Source: Deltaproteobacteria bacterium
Lineage (GTDB): Bacteria; Myxococcota_A; UBA9042; DTJE01
Length of the DNA: 64,000 nt
Reading direction: 5' to 3'
NCBI GenBank assembly: GCA_029547805.1
Contig: JAKPOP010000003.1
Coordinates: 310,001-374,000, forward strand
The notes under the pieces are model-generated. The model searched no databases. It was not told where the DNA came from and was given only the letters and a program-made list of their open reading frames with translations. A program made the translations under genes and the position numbers. Positions 1-8,787 of the stretch are shown one piece after another (the stretch's first letter is position 1; every line of letters begins with the position of its first letter).

Positions 1-1076
1 TGGTGGCCTTCTGGGCCCCCAGTGGCTTCCAGGAGGGCCGCTTCGCCTTCGGGCTTTACGGGGTCGGCTTCGCGGCGGTCGGGATGCTGGCGACCCTCGG
101 AATCACGCTGGCCACCGACGCCTATGGCCCCATCGCCGACAATGCGGGCGGCAACGCCGAGATGGCCCACCTGCCCAAGGAGGTCCGGCAGCGGACCGAC
201 GCCCTCGACGCCCTCGGCAACACCACGGCGGCGACCGGCAAGGGGTTCGCCATCGGGTCGGCGGCCCTGACGGCCCTGGCGCTGCTTGCAGGCTACATCG
301 AGGAGGTCCGGATCTGGATCGGCCGCATGGCCGACAACCCCTCCATCGGCGAGGCGGGCTACTACATCCGGGGGCCGATCCTCTTCGTCAAGGGGCATCT
401 GGCCGATGCCTCCCAGGCCGCCCTGGCCAGGGCCGCCGAGATGAAACTGACGGTCGTCGGGACCTATGACGCCACGATGGCGGACTTCATGCGGGCCTTC
501 GACGTCACCCTGATGAACCCCGCCGTGATCGCCGGCGTCTTCATCGGCGCGATGATGGTCTTCTTCTTCTCGGCCCTGACGATCAAGGCCGTGGGCCGCG
601 CTGCCGGCTCGATGGTCGAGGAGGTCCGGCGCCAGTTCCAGGAGCGCCCGGGGATCATGGAAGGCACCGAGCGGCCGGACTACGCCCGATGCGTGGCCAT
701 CTCGACTCAGGGGGCGCAGCGGGAGATGGTCCTCCCGTCGCTGCTGGCCATCATTGTCCCCATCATCGTCGGCATCCTCTTCGGGGTCACCGGCGTGCTG
801 GGCCTGCTGGTCGGAGGCCTGTCCACCGGCTTCGTCACCGCCGTGATGCTGAACAACGCCGGCGGGGCCTGGGACAACGCCAAGAAGTTCATCGAGAAGG
901 GCAACTACGGCGGCAAGGGGTCCCAGGCCCACAAGGCCGGCGTGGTCGGCGACACCGTGGGCGACCCCTTCAAGGACACAACCGGCCCGAGCCTGAACAT
1001 CCTGATCAAACTGATGTCGATGGTCTCGGTGGTCTTCGCCGGGCTCATCGTGGCCTTCGGCGGCCTCTTCGGCTGA
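1..1076 (+). CDS. hppA: Membrane-bound ion-pumping pyrophosphatase, C-terminal part (K+-dependent type)
   Basis: The 5' end lies before the window and the reading frame runs from base 3. The product hydrolyses pyrophosphate and pumps H+ or Na+ across the inner membrane. The visible 357 residues carry the family motif [18 protein letters not shown] near residue 73, several hydrophobic helices, and the C-terminal [20 protein letters not shown] segment. Membrane pyrophosphatases with Ala (not Lys) after GNTT, and Gly three residues later, belong to the K+-dependent class, which includes the Na+ pumps; this protein has Ala and Gly. Whether it moves Na+ or H+ cannot be decided because the N-terminal half is missing. 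It ends 62 bases before the next gene and no strong terminator is visible. Confidence 0.96.
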   Translation, partial: VAFWAPSGFQEGRFAFGLYGVGFAAVGMLATLGITLATDAYGPIADNAGGNAEMAHLPKEVRQRTDALDALGNTTAATGKGFAIGSAALTALALLAGYIEEVRIWIGRMADNPSIGEAGYYIRGPILFVKGHLADASQAALARAAEMKLTVVGTYDATMADFMRAFDVTLMNPAVIAGVFIGAMMVFFFSALTIKAVGRAAGSMVEEVRRQFQERPGIMEGTERPDYARCVAISTQGAQREMVLPSLLAIIVPIIVGILFGVTGVLGLLVGGLSTGFVTAVMLNNAGGAWDNAKKFIEKGNYGGKGSQAHKAGVVGDTVGDPFKDTTGPSLNILIKLMSMVSVVFAGLIVAFGGLFG

Positions 1077-1112
1077 ACCCGATCGGTCTTCCTCCCGGGT
1101 CCTCCGGTGGCC

Positions 1113-1118
1113 TACAAT
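1113..1118 (+). promoter_or_regulatory. Candidate -10 box TACAAT
   Basis: TACAAT lies 21 bases before the ATG at 1139. No convincing -35 element is found 16-18 bases upstream. The same hexamer occurs ahead of rpmE, there with a good -35, and ahead of recN, which supports it being a real -10 box. Confidence 0.35.
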
Positions 1119-1138
1119 GAGAGGGCACAGGGGTCCCG

Positions 1139-2764
1139 ATGGAAGACATCTCCCGTTTCCTGCGCCACCATGTCCCCTGGAGCGAGATGCCCCCTTCCTC
1201 GATGGACCGGGTGGTTCGGGGCATCGAGATCCTCTACCTGCCCCGCCAGGCCTCGCTGGGATCGCGATTCGGTCCTGGTGACGGGGGACTGATCCTCCTG
1301 CGAAGCGGATCGATCCGGTTTCCTTCCGATGGACTGCCACGCTCCCTGGAAGTGCTGGGCGAGGGGGACTTCCTGATCCTGGACGGCCGGCCGGAACTCC
1401 CCTCTCTGGACCAGATCGTCGCGGAGGAAGACAGCCTCCTCTACCATCTCCCGGGAGAGGTCCTGGCCCCCCTCGAGGATCACCCGGCGATCCGATGCTG
1501 GGTCCGGTCGAGCCCGACCCGGCGCCTTGCTGCGATGATCGCCCGGGACCTGCCGCCGAAGCCGGAACCCGGGAACGAACTGTTTCCCGACCATGAGGGC
1601 GGCGCCAGCCACGGGGCTTCCCCATGGTCGCCAAACCCGGCCACCGCGGACCTTCTCCGGGTCCTGGCTGCCATTGAGGAGGTCGGGCGATCCTCCGACG
1701 GGAACCCGTTTCCCCGACTCCCCCTGGCCCATGGTTCCCTGCATCCGCCCTCGGCGGCGCTGGTGCATCTCTGGGAACGGCTTCCGGAAATCGGCACTCC
1801 AGACGCCCTGGGTGCCTGGACCGAGGCGGCAGCGGCCACGCTGGCCGGGAGGCGCCCCGGGAACCTCGACGAGGCCTCCCGGGCCTTCCTGTGGTGCCGC
1901 GTGGCGGATGCCCGGCTCCGGAAGGCCATGGACCTGGCCGGCAGGGACGATCTGCCCCGATGCCCCTGGGCCCTGCTGACCACGGCCCCGACAGACCGGT
2001 GCACCTGGACCCCGGGCATGCCCCTGGTGCTGGTCTCCAGGGACGCCTCCGACCAGGACCGGCGGCGATCCGAGGCCTTCCTGGAACGACTGGAGGGCGT
2101 CCTGGCGTCGTCACGCCTCCCGGGCAGCACCCGCCTCCCAGATCGGTCCATCGCGGGACGCTGCCTGGACGATGGCGCGGCGGCGATCGTGGCTTCCGGC
2201 AGTCTGGACCTGGCCACCGAGTGGATCGATGCCAGGCCTGTGGACGGGCCCCTGGACCCGGGCGATTTCCAGCGCCTTCTGGGAATCGCATTGAGAACGC
2301 CGGAGGCCCTGCGGCGCTCCCTGTCCCACCTGCGGGTCCTCCTTCCGACGGGACTGGTCCACGGGATGGTGTCGTGGCCCGATGGTCGCCTCAAGGAGGC
2401 CATCCACCTGGAGGACCACCTCTTCCTGCCCCTCCGGGAACTGGCCAGAATCGCCGCCGTGGCGGGCGGCGAGGCGCCGGCCCTCTCGACGCCGGCACGC
2501 TGGGCCGAGGGGGCCCGGCGCGCGGTCGTCCCGGAGGATCTGGCCCAGGCTGCGATGGGGGCCTGGATCTGGGCCCTCGACCAGGAGGTCCGGCTGGAGG
2601 ACCCCGATGAGGATCCTCGAGACCGACCCGCCAGCAGGACCCTGCGTCCCGCAGACCTGTCCCCCAGGGACCGATGCCTGCTTCGGGACGTCCTGGTGAC
2701 CATGCACCGGCTGGCCGACTGGCTGGGACGAGGACCCTGGTCGGAGGGCACATGGCGCTACTGA
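1139..2764 (+). CDS. Cyclic-nucleotide-binding-like / DUF294 protein with degenerate nucleotidyltransferase domain
   Basis: This 541-residue soluble protein looks like a CBS-less member of the cNMP-binding/DUF294 family. Residues about 15-120 resemble a cNMP-binding beta-roll, but the phosphate-binding cassette with its arginine is not evident. Residues about 270-420 align with the DUF294 nucleotidyltransferase core, and 430-541 with the helical DUF294 C-terminal domain (the LSPRDRCLLRDVLVTMHRL tail is typical). The catalytic GSxGRxE...DxD motif is replaced by TTAPTDRCTWTPG around residues 281-294, so it is probably catalytically dead. Its stop overlaps the exonuclease start by 13 bases, indicating translational coupling. 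A pseudo-enzyme regulatory partner of the active homologue at 3485-6382 is inferred. The fold assignment rests on pattern reading, not a profile search. Confidence 0.7.
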   Translation: MEDISRFLRHHVPWSEMPPSSMDRVVRGIEILYLPRQASLGSRFGPGDGGLILLRSGSIRFPSDGLPRSLEVLGEGDFLILDGRPELPSLDQIVAEEDSLLYHLPGEVLAPLEDHPAIRCWVRSSPTRRLAAMIARDLPPKPEPGNELFPDHEGGASHGASPWSPNPATADLLRVLAAIEEVGRSSDGNPFPRLPLAHGSLHPPSAALVHLWERLPEIGTPDALGAWTEAAAATLAGRRPGNLDEASRAFLWCRVADARLRKAMDLAGRDDLPRCPWALLTTAPTDRCTWTPGMPLVLVSRDASDQDRRRSEAFLERLEGVLASSRLPGSTRLPDRSIAGRCLDDGAAAIVASGSLDLATEWIDARPVDGPLDPGDFQRLLGIALRTPEALRRSLSHLRVLLPTGLVHGMVSWPDGRLKEAIHLEDHLFLPLRELARIAAVAGGEAPALSTPARWAEGARRAVVPEDLAQAAMGAWIWALDQEVRLEDPDEDPRDRPASRTLRPADLSPRDRCLLRDVLVTMHRLADWLGRGPWSEGTWRY

Positions 2765-3462
2765 CCTCCAGGATACGACGCCTCCTCGGCCCTTCGCCGG
2801 GAGATCCTTTCCCGTTCCCCCCGCCGGACCTCCCGGAGCCGCCCCACCTTCCCGACGGGACGCCCTGGCGGCAGGTTCCCTTCCTGGCGCTGGACCTCGA
2901 GACCAGCGGGCTGGACCCCGCCACCGACGCGATCCTTTCCATCGGGACCGTCCCCCTGGACGGGGATCGAATCCGGCCGGGCCAGGCCTGGAGCAGCCTC
3001 GTCGCGCCCCCGTCCGGCCATCCCATTCCTGAGAGGTCGATCCGGATCCACCACCTGCTTCCGGACCGGCTGCTGGGCGCGCCACCGCTGCGACAGGTGA
3101 TCCCACTCATGCTGGACCGCCTGCGGGGCCGCGTCCTGGTCGTGCACGTCCAGGCCGTGGACCACGGCTTCCTGAACCGGGCCTTCCTCCGGACCTACGG
3201 CGTCCCATTCCGGTGGCCCCTGGTCGATACGGCACGCCTCGCTTCCTTCTTTGCCGAACAGCCGCTCCTGGGAAGCGGAACGGGCCCTCACCGATCCCTC
3301 CGGTTGCCCGACGTCGCCAAGGCACTGGGAATCCCCGTGGACCGGCACCACGAGGCCCTTGGAGACGCCCTGCTGTGCGGCGAGGTCCTGCTGGGCCTCG
3401 CATCCCGGCTCGAAAACATGGGTCGCGGCACGATCCGAGACCTGCTGCGAGCCGGGACATGA
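2752..3462 (+). CDS. DnaQ-like (DEDDh) 3'-5' exonuclease
   Basis: A 236-residue protein similar to the DNA polymerase III epsilon exonuclease domain. It has the DEDDh signature: Exo I ALDLETSG with Asp48 and Glu50, an Exo II segment VVHVQAVDHGFLNRAF, and Exo III HHEALGDA with His200 and Asp205. About 40 extra N-terminal residues precede the domain. The ATG at 2752 is chosen because it sits just before the stop of the preceding gene and gives a full-length domain; a longer in-frame extension lies inside that gene. Exonucleases of this kind recur beside DUF294 proteins and ActP-like symporters in other bacteria, so a role in that signalling module (for example degrading an oligonucleotide or nucleotide tag) is possible but unproven. 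It is unlikely to be the replicative proofreader. Confidence 0.85.
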   Translation: MALLTSRIRRLLGPSPGDPFPFPPPDLPEPPHLPDGTPWRQVPFLALDLETSGLDPATDAILSIGTVPLDGDRIRPGQAWSSLVAPPSGHPIPERSIRIHHLLPDRLLGAPPLRQVIPLMLDRLRGRVLVVHVQAVDHGFLNRAFLRTYGVPFRWPLVDTARLASFFAEQPLLGSGTGPHRSLRLPDVAKALGIPVDRHHEALGDALLCGEVLLGLASRLENMGRGTIRDLLRAGT

Positions 3463-3484
3463 CGGACCGACCCGGGAGGTGGAG

Positions 3485-6382
3485 ATGGACATTCGCGGCT
3501 TTCTCCTGCGCATCGTGCTTCCCACGCTGCTGGCGGTGGTCCTCTTCATCGGGCTGATCTTCGGCATCCTGCTGCCAGACTTCGAGCGGAGCCAGCTGGA
3601 TCGCAAACGGGAACTGATTCGGGAACTGACCCGGTCCGCCTGGTCGGTCCTCCAGGAGGTCCTCGCCGAGGAACAGGAGGGGCGCCTGTCCCCGGAGGAG
3701 GCGCGCAAGGTTGCCGCCCGGCGCATTCGCGACCTGCGCTATGGTCACGAGGGAAAGGACTACTTCTGGATCACCGACATGACCCCCCGGATGATCATGC
3801 ATCCCTTCCGGCCCGACCTCGAAGGACAGGACCTGACCGAGTTCCGGGACCCGAAGGGCAATCCCGTCTTCGTCGCGTTCGTGGAGCGGGTCCGGGAATC
3901 GGGCAGCGGCTACGTGGACTACGTGTGGCAGTGGAAGGACGACCCGGGGCGCATGGCCCCCAAGGAGTCCTTCGTGATGGGCTTCGAACCCTGGCAATGG
4001 GTGATCGGGACCGGCATCTACACCGAGGACGTCAAGGCGGAGATCGCCAGCCTCACCAGCCGGCTCGTCCGCATCTCCCTCCTGCTGGTGTCGGTCGTCG
4101 TGCTGATCCTGGTCTTCGTGTCCTTCCAGAGCCTCCGGATCGAGCGGCGGCGCAGCGAGGTCGAGCAGGCCCTGAAGTCCTCCCACGACCGTTTCCAGGC
4201 CCTGGTGGAATCCTCCGCGAACGGGACGGCCCTGGTTCTGGAAGGGACCTGCGTCTATGCCAACCCGGTGCTGGAGCAGATGGTCGGGTCTGAACCCGGA
4301 GGACTGGTCGGGCGCCGCCTCCAGGAACTGATGGAGACCGAGACGGAATCCCCGGTCTCCCCGCAACCCACCGAGGCCGCTCCCCCTCCCGAGATCCCCC
4401 GGGAAGTCCGACTCCGACACGCCTCGGGGCGACCGGTGGACGCCCTGGTCCGGACGACGCCCATCTCGATGGAGGGACGGTCCGGGGTGATCCTGGAGGT
4501 CCGGGAGATCGGGCGGACACCCGGGAGTGGACTGACGGAGGGGATGGGCCTGGAAGGGACTCCCGCGCTGGAGACGGCCCTGCCCCTGGGGGTCTTCCAG
4601 GCCAGGCCTGGCCGAAAGGGCATCCTGCTGTCGGCGAATCCGGCGGCTCGACGGATCCTGGGATACGGGACGGCCGAGGAACTCCTCGGCATCTCCCTGA
4701 TGGACCACTGTGCCTTCCCAGAGGACCGGGACCGCATCTCCCAGGCTCTCGCCACCCATGGCATCGTGTCGGGCCTCGAGGTCCCCATCCGCCAGCGGCA
4801 GGGCCGCCTGCGGCGGGTACGCCTGTACGCGACGATGGTCCAGGACCCCAAGACCCGCCAGCCGGTCCGGGTCGAGGGACTCCTGGAGGACGTGACCGAG
4901 AGTTCCCTTCGAGAACAGGAGCGCCAGCGGATCATCGACGAGGCCATGGAGGACCATCGGCGCTGGGAAGCCCCCGTGTCGGCCCTGGCCGCCCCGCCGG
5001 AGTTCTGTCGGATCGAGGACCCGGCCTGGAAGGCCGCCGCCCGGATGGCCCAGGTCCAGCGAGATGCCCTGCTGGTCCAGGGCCCCGATGGGGACTGCCT
5101 GGGGATCGTGACCGATGGGGACCTCCGGCGCCGGGTGCTGGGAGAGGCCCGGGACCCGGACCTCCCGATCTACCGGGTGATGACGTCCCCGGTGGAGTGC
5201 ATCGCGCGGGATGCCCCTGCGGTCGAGGCCCGAGTCCGGCTGTCCCGGCAGGCATTGCGGCACCTGGTGGTCCGGGGGACCGGTCCGGAGGTCCTGGGCA
5301 TCGTCTCGCTGGACGATCTCGCCCGGGGCGGCATGCACCCGGTGGCAGACCTCCTGGAAGGGATCGAGACGGCCCGCACCGTGGAGGAGGTCGTTCAGCA
5401 ACGGCAGAGGCTCCCGGCCCTGGTGGACGCCTCCCTCCGGACCGGCGGCAGTCCCGACGGAACAGCCCGCCTGATCACGGCCGTCGCCGACGGGGTGACC
5501 CGGCGCCTGCTGGATCTGGCCCTGGCCGAGGCGGGGCCCCCGCCGGTCCCCTTCGCCTTCCTGGTCCTCGGGAGCCAGGGACGTCACGAACAGACCCTCG
5601 TCACGGACCAGGACAACGCCATCCTCTTTGGAGAAGTCCCCACCGAGCGCCTGGACGGGGTCCGGGAGTGGTTCCTGCGTCTGGGACGCCGGGTATGCGA
5701 GGACCTGGATCGCTGCGGTTACGCGCCTTGCCCCGGGGGCATGATGGCCCGCAATCCCCAGTGGGTGCAGCCGCTGAACGCCTGGAAGGACCTCTTCACC
5801 CGCTGGATCCGTGCCAGCACGCCCCAGGACCTCCTGGCGGTCAACATGTTCTTCGACTTCCGGCCCCTCGCCGGGTCCGGGGACCTGGCATCCGGCCTCC
5901 AGTCCCACATCTTTCAGGAGATGGAACGGACCCCTGCCTTCTTCGGACTCCTGGCCCAGAACGCACTGCTGTACAAGCCTCCCCGGGGTCTCTTCGGCAA
6001 GATCCTGACGTCGGCCGAGGGAAGTCCCACGGGTCACGCCTTCAACATCAAGGAGGCCGTGCTGCCGCTGGTCAACTTCGGCAGACTCTACGCCTTGCGT
6101 CACGGCGTTCAGGACACCACGACGCTCGGACGCCTCGAGGCGCTCCACCGCCGCGGTCACCTGTCGTCCCAGACGTACCGGGACTGCCATGCCACCTACC
6201 TGCTCCTGATGGAGATCCGGCTCCGGCACCAGGCGGCCTGCATCGCCCAGGGTACCCCTCCCTCCAATCTGGTCGATCCTCGAGAACTCGCCGACGTTCA
6301 GGAGGGAGCCCTCCGGCGAGGATTGGGACAGATTGCCACGCTCCTGCGCAAGATCTCCTTCGATTTCCTTGGACATTCATGA
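3485..6382 (+). CDS. Membrane sensor: Cache, two PAS, CBS pair, DUF294 nucleotidyltransferase
   Basis: A 965-residue protein starting at the ATG at 3485 after GGGAGGTGGAG. Order of parts: a membrane helix (about 9-30); an extracytoplasmic single Cache domain (about 35-185, with YFWITD, HPFRPDLEG and WVIGTGIY); a second membrane helix (about 195-218); PAS 1 (about 235-340); PAS 2 (about 365-480); a CBS pair (about 497-615); the DUF294 nucleotidyltransferase with intact LGSQGRHEQ (Gly696-Arg700) and TDQDN (Asp708, Asp710); and the helical DUF294 C-terminal domain. Single Cache domains of this type are known to bind short carboxylates in other bacteria, which fits the adjacent ActP-like symporter. 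The output is a predicted metal-dependent nucleotidyl transfer whose target is unknown. It carries no kinase, GGDEF or receiver domain. Confidence 0.85.
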   Translation: MDIRGFLLRIVLPTLLAVVLFIGLIFGILLPDFERSQLDRKRELIRELTRSAWSVLQEVLAEEQEGRLSPEEARKVAARRIRDLRYGHEGKDYFWITDMTPRMIMHPFRPDLEGQDLTEFRDPKGNPVFVAFVERVRESGSGYVDYVWQWKDDPGRMAPKESFVMGFEPWQWVIGTGIYTEDVKAEIASLTSRLVRISLLLVSVVVLILVFVSFQSLRIERRRSEVEQALKSSHDRFQALVESSANGTALVLEGTCVYANPVLEQMVGSEPGGLVGRRLQELMETETESPVSPQPTEAAPPPEIPREVRLRHASGRPVDALVRTTPISMEGRSGVILEVREIGRTPGSGLTEGMGLEGTPALETALPLGVFQARPGRKGILLSANPAARRILGYGTAEELLGISLMDHCAFPEDRDRISQALATHGIVSGLEVPIRQRQGRLRRVRLYATMVQDPKTRQPVRVEGLLEDVTESSLREQERQRIIDEAMEDHRRWEAPVSALAAPPEFCRIEDPAWKAAARMAQVQRDALLVQGPDGDCLGIVTDGDLRRRVLGEARDPDLPIYRVMTSPVECIARDAPAVEARVRLSRQALRHLVVRGTGPEVLGIVSLDDLARGGMHPVADLLEGIETARTVEEVVQQRQRLPALVDASLRTGGSPDGTARLITAVADGVTRRLLDLALAEAGPPPVPFAFLVLGSQGRHEQTLVTDQDNAILFGEVPTERLDGVREWFLRLGRRVCEDLDRCGYAPCPGGMMARNPQWVQPLNAWKDLFTRWIRASTPQDLLAVNMFFDFRPLAGSGDLASGLQSHIFQEMERTPAFFGLLAQNALLYKPPRGLFGKILTSAEGSPTGHAFNIKEAVLPLVNFGRLYALRHGVQDTTTLGRLEALHRRGHLSSQTYRDCHATYLLLMEIRLRHQAACIAQGTPPSNLVDPRELADVQEGALRRGLGQIATLLRKISFDFLGHS

Positions 6383-6446
6383 CCGTATTGGTCCGGATAT
6401 GTGTCGTTACGCCCCGTTTCGCCTTGTTTTCGCGACGGATTTCTTC

Positions 6447-6476
6447 TTGACACTGCTTTCCCTTCCTCCGTATAGT
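6447..6476 (+). promoter_or_regulatory. Sigma70-type promoter for the symporter-porin operon
   Basis: A perfect -35 box TTGACA (6447-6452) is followed by 18 bases and the -10 box TATAGT (6471-6476). It lies in the 167-base gap between the sensor gene and the DUF485 gene, which is AT-richer than its surroundings. It would drive the genes from 6550 to 10020. This is one of the best promoter matches in the window. Confidence 0.75.
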
Positions 6477-6549
6477 CCGGTCCCATGATGACGGCTCGGT
6501 CCGCCGTGTTGGGGCCGCCGTGTCAACACCTTCCACAGAGGAGAGTGCC

Positions 6550-6837
6550 ATGCTTCATGAACCGGCGGCGAAACAGGGTCCCGATCCCGCTTCCAGTTAC
6601 AAGGCCCGGTTGGGGGTCTGGATGTTCGTGATCTACTCTCTGGTCTACGGCGGATTCGTCGCGGTGAACCTCCTGGCCCCGGCGGCCATGGAGGCCACCG
6701 TCCTGATGGGCATGAACCTGGCCGTGGTCTATGGCATGGGGCTCATCGTCCTCGCCCTCGTGCTGGCCCTGGTCTACAACGGCTTCTGCCAGGCCAGGGA
6801 ACGGGAACTGGCCGGCACCGGACAGGGAGGAGAGTGA
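6550..6837 (+). CDS. DUF485 small membrane protein (symporter partner, YjcH-like)
   Basis: A 95-residue protein with two hydrophobic helices (about 27-47 and 58-82 from the ATG) and the DUF485 pattern of a Pro-containing loop between them and an R/E-rich tail. The ATG at 6550 is preferred over the GTG at 6520 because AGAGGAG lies about six bases before it. DUF485 genes, like yjcH beside actP in E. coli, regularly precede sodium:solute symporters. The stop is one base before the symporter start, so the two are co-translated. A role as accessory or stability subunit is inferred from context. Confidence 0.85.
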   Translation: MLHEPAAKQGPDPASSYKARLGVWMFVIYSLVYGGFVAVNLLAPAAMEATVLMGMNLAVVYGMGLIVLALVLALVYNGFCQARERELAGTGQGGE

Positions 6838-6838
6838 C

Positions 6839-8722
6839 ATGGACTGGATGCCCATCATCATCTTCCTGGCCTTCGTGGCCTCGGTGCTGGGTCTTTCGTT
6901 CTTCTTCGCCCGCCGGACCCGCTCTGCCGCCGGCTACTACGCCGCGGGAGGCACGATCCACTGGTCCGTCAACGGCATTGCCTTCGCCGGAGACTACCTC
7001 TCGGCGGCCTCCTTCCTGGGCATCTGCGGCATGATCGCCACCGCGGGGTACGATGGCTTCCTCTACTCCATCGGGTATCTCGCCGGGTGGATCGTCGCCA
7101 TGTTCGTGGTGGCGGAACCGATGAAGCGCCTGGGACGCTACACCTTCACCGATGCCCTGGACTCCCGCTTCAACAGCAAGGGGATCCAGCTGGCCGCGGG
7201 CATCAGCACCCTGATCGTGAGCATCTTCTACCTGATCCCCCAGATGGTCGGCGCCGGCGTGCTCATTACCCCGCTGCTGGGCCTCCCCCACGCCGTCGGG
7301 GTCGTTCTGGTGGGCACCATCGTGATCATCATCGTCGCCACCGCCGGCATGACCTCGACGACCTACGTCCAGTTCCTGAAGGGCGGACTGCTGGTGGTCT
7401 TCAGCCTCGTGGTTGTCATCGCGGTGTTGTTCCGGGGGCTCTCGACGGAGCCGGACCAGGGAGGCCGCGTGCCCTTCCACAAGTACGCGACCCTGGACGC
7501 ATCGGAGACCGAAGGCCGGATGGCCATCCAGGAACCGGGCTGGGAGGTGGCCGGGACCGCCGAGGCCGGCGGGACGACGTACGTGAAGGCCGTGAAGGAC
7601 GGCAGGACCTGGTGGTTCAAGAAGGTCGTCGAGGACGGCGCGGTCCGCCTCCAAGAGTGCCAGTACGAGGCGGAGACGCCCTCGGGTCGAGTGGTGAACG
7701 GCGAGGCCGGGGGCACGCTCCGACAGGCGGGCAATCTGGTCTCCATCGACGGATCGACGGATCCCACCGGTCCCCTCGGACCCGCCGAGTTCCTGGCCAG
7801 GATGAGCAGCCCCAAGACCCGGGTTCAGCTCTTCAAGCAGGCGAAGTTCCAGGCAGGTGACGACAAGGTCATTGCCTATTGCCCGACCATCGCGTCCGGG
7901 AACAAGTTGTTGAAGCCGGGACAGAAGTTCAAGGTCGAGGGGACCCCTCTCCAGAAACTGGACTTCGTGAGCCTGATGCTGGCCCTGTTCCTGGGAACGG
8001 CGGCCCTGCCCCACATCCTGATCCGGTACTACACCGTGCCCTCCCCGGCCGCGGCCCGGAAGTCCACCATCGTGGCCATCGCGGCCATCGGCTTCTTCTA
8101 CGTGCTGACGCTCTACATGGGCCTGGGAGCCATGGTCAACGCCGTCGTGAATCCCGCGGACAACAACATGTCCGCCCCGCTGCTCGCGCGGTCCTTCGGC
8201 GGGCTCCTCTTCGCCGTGATCTCGGCCATCGCCTTTGCGACGGTGCTGGGCACCGTGTCCGGGCTCATCGTCGCCGCCTCGGGCGCCGTGGCTCACGACC
8301 TGATGGACCGCTTCGGAGGCATGCATCTCAGCGACAAGGCCAAGGTGAAGGCCGGCAAGATCGCCGCCATCGTGGTGGGGATCTTCGCGATGATCCTGGG
8401 CATCGTCTTCCACGGCATCAACGTCACCTTCCTGGTGGGCCTGGCCTTCGCGGTGGCCGCCTCGGCGAACCTCCCGGCCATCGTGATGATGCTGTTCTGG
8501 AAGAAGACGACGGCGAAGGGCATCGTGGCCTCCATCCTGGTGGGAATCGGGACCGCGGTGGGCATCATCCTCTTCTCCCCCACGCTGTGGACGCTCTACG
8601 GGCTGAAGGGGGCCGACGCCCCGATCCCCTTCGAGAACCCTGGCCTGTTCAGCATTCCCGCATCCTTCGTGACTCTCGTGATCGTGTCCCTGCTGACCCA
8701 GCCCAGGAACCGGACGGAGTAG
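6839..8722 (+). CDS. actP: Sodium:solute (cation:acetate-type) symporter with large loop insertion
   Basis: A 627-residue SSS-family inner-membrane transporter starting right after the DUF485 stop, with GGGAGGAGAG as ribosome site. The N-terminal helices carry GIAFAGDYLSAASFLG and TAGYDGFLYSIG, which match ActP-type acetate/carboxylate permeases, and ALPHILIRYYTV is also typical. Between helices, residues about 200-370 form a charged soluble insertion (from RGLSTEPDQGG to KVEGTPLQKLDF) longer than the corresponding loop of E. coli ActP (family about 550 residues). The substrate is likely a short carboxylate such as acetate, by homology and by the Cache sensor upstream. The symbol is assigned by family resemblance, not orthology. 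Confidence 0.88.
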   Translation: MDWMPIIIFLAFVASVLGLSFFFARRTRSAAGYYAAGGTIHWSVNGIAFAGDYLSAASFLGICGMIATAGYDGFLYSIGYLAGWIVAMFVVAEPMKRLGRYTFTDALDSRFNSKGIQLAAGISTLIVSIFYLIPQMVGAGVLITPLLGLPHAVGVVLVGTIVIIIVATAGMTSTTYVQFLKGGLLVVFSLVVVIAVLFRGLSTEPDQGGRVPFHKYATLDASETEGRMAIQEPGWEVAGTAEAGGTTYVKAVKDGRTWWFKKVVEDGAVRLQECQYEAETPSGRVVNGEAGGTLRQAGNLVSIDGSTDPTGPLGPAEFLARMSSPKTRVQLFKQAKFQAGDDKVIAYCPTIASGNKLLKPGQKFKVEGTPLQKLDFVSLMLALFLGTAALPHILIRYYTVPSPAAARKSTIVAIAAIGFFYVLTLYMGLGAMVNAVVNPADNNMSAPLLARSFGGLLFAVISAIAFATVLGTVSGLIVAASGAVAHDLMDRFGGMHLSDKAKVKAGKIAAIVVGIFAMILGIVFHGINVTFLVGLAFAVAASANLPAIVMMLFWKKTTAKGIVASILVGIGTAVGIILFSPTLWTLYGLKGADAPIPFENPGLFSIPASFVTLVIVSLLTQPRNRTE

Positions 8723-8787
8723 AATCGGTCACTCCGCCAGAGGGAGAAGACGGCAACCACGGGGAGAGAAGCACAGGAGGTGGACTC

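Noticed and set aside
3107-6376. Minus-strand open frame of about 1090 codons opposite the Cache-PAS-nucleotidyltransferase gene
   Set aside because: The plus-strand protein has clear, ordered domains; the antisense product is Gly/Gln/Pro-rich with no family features.
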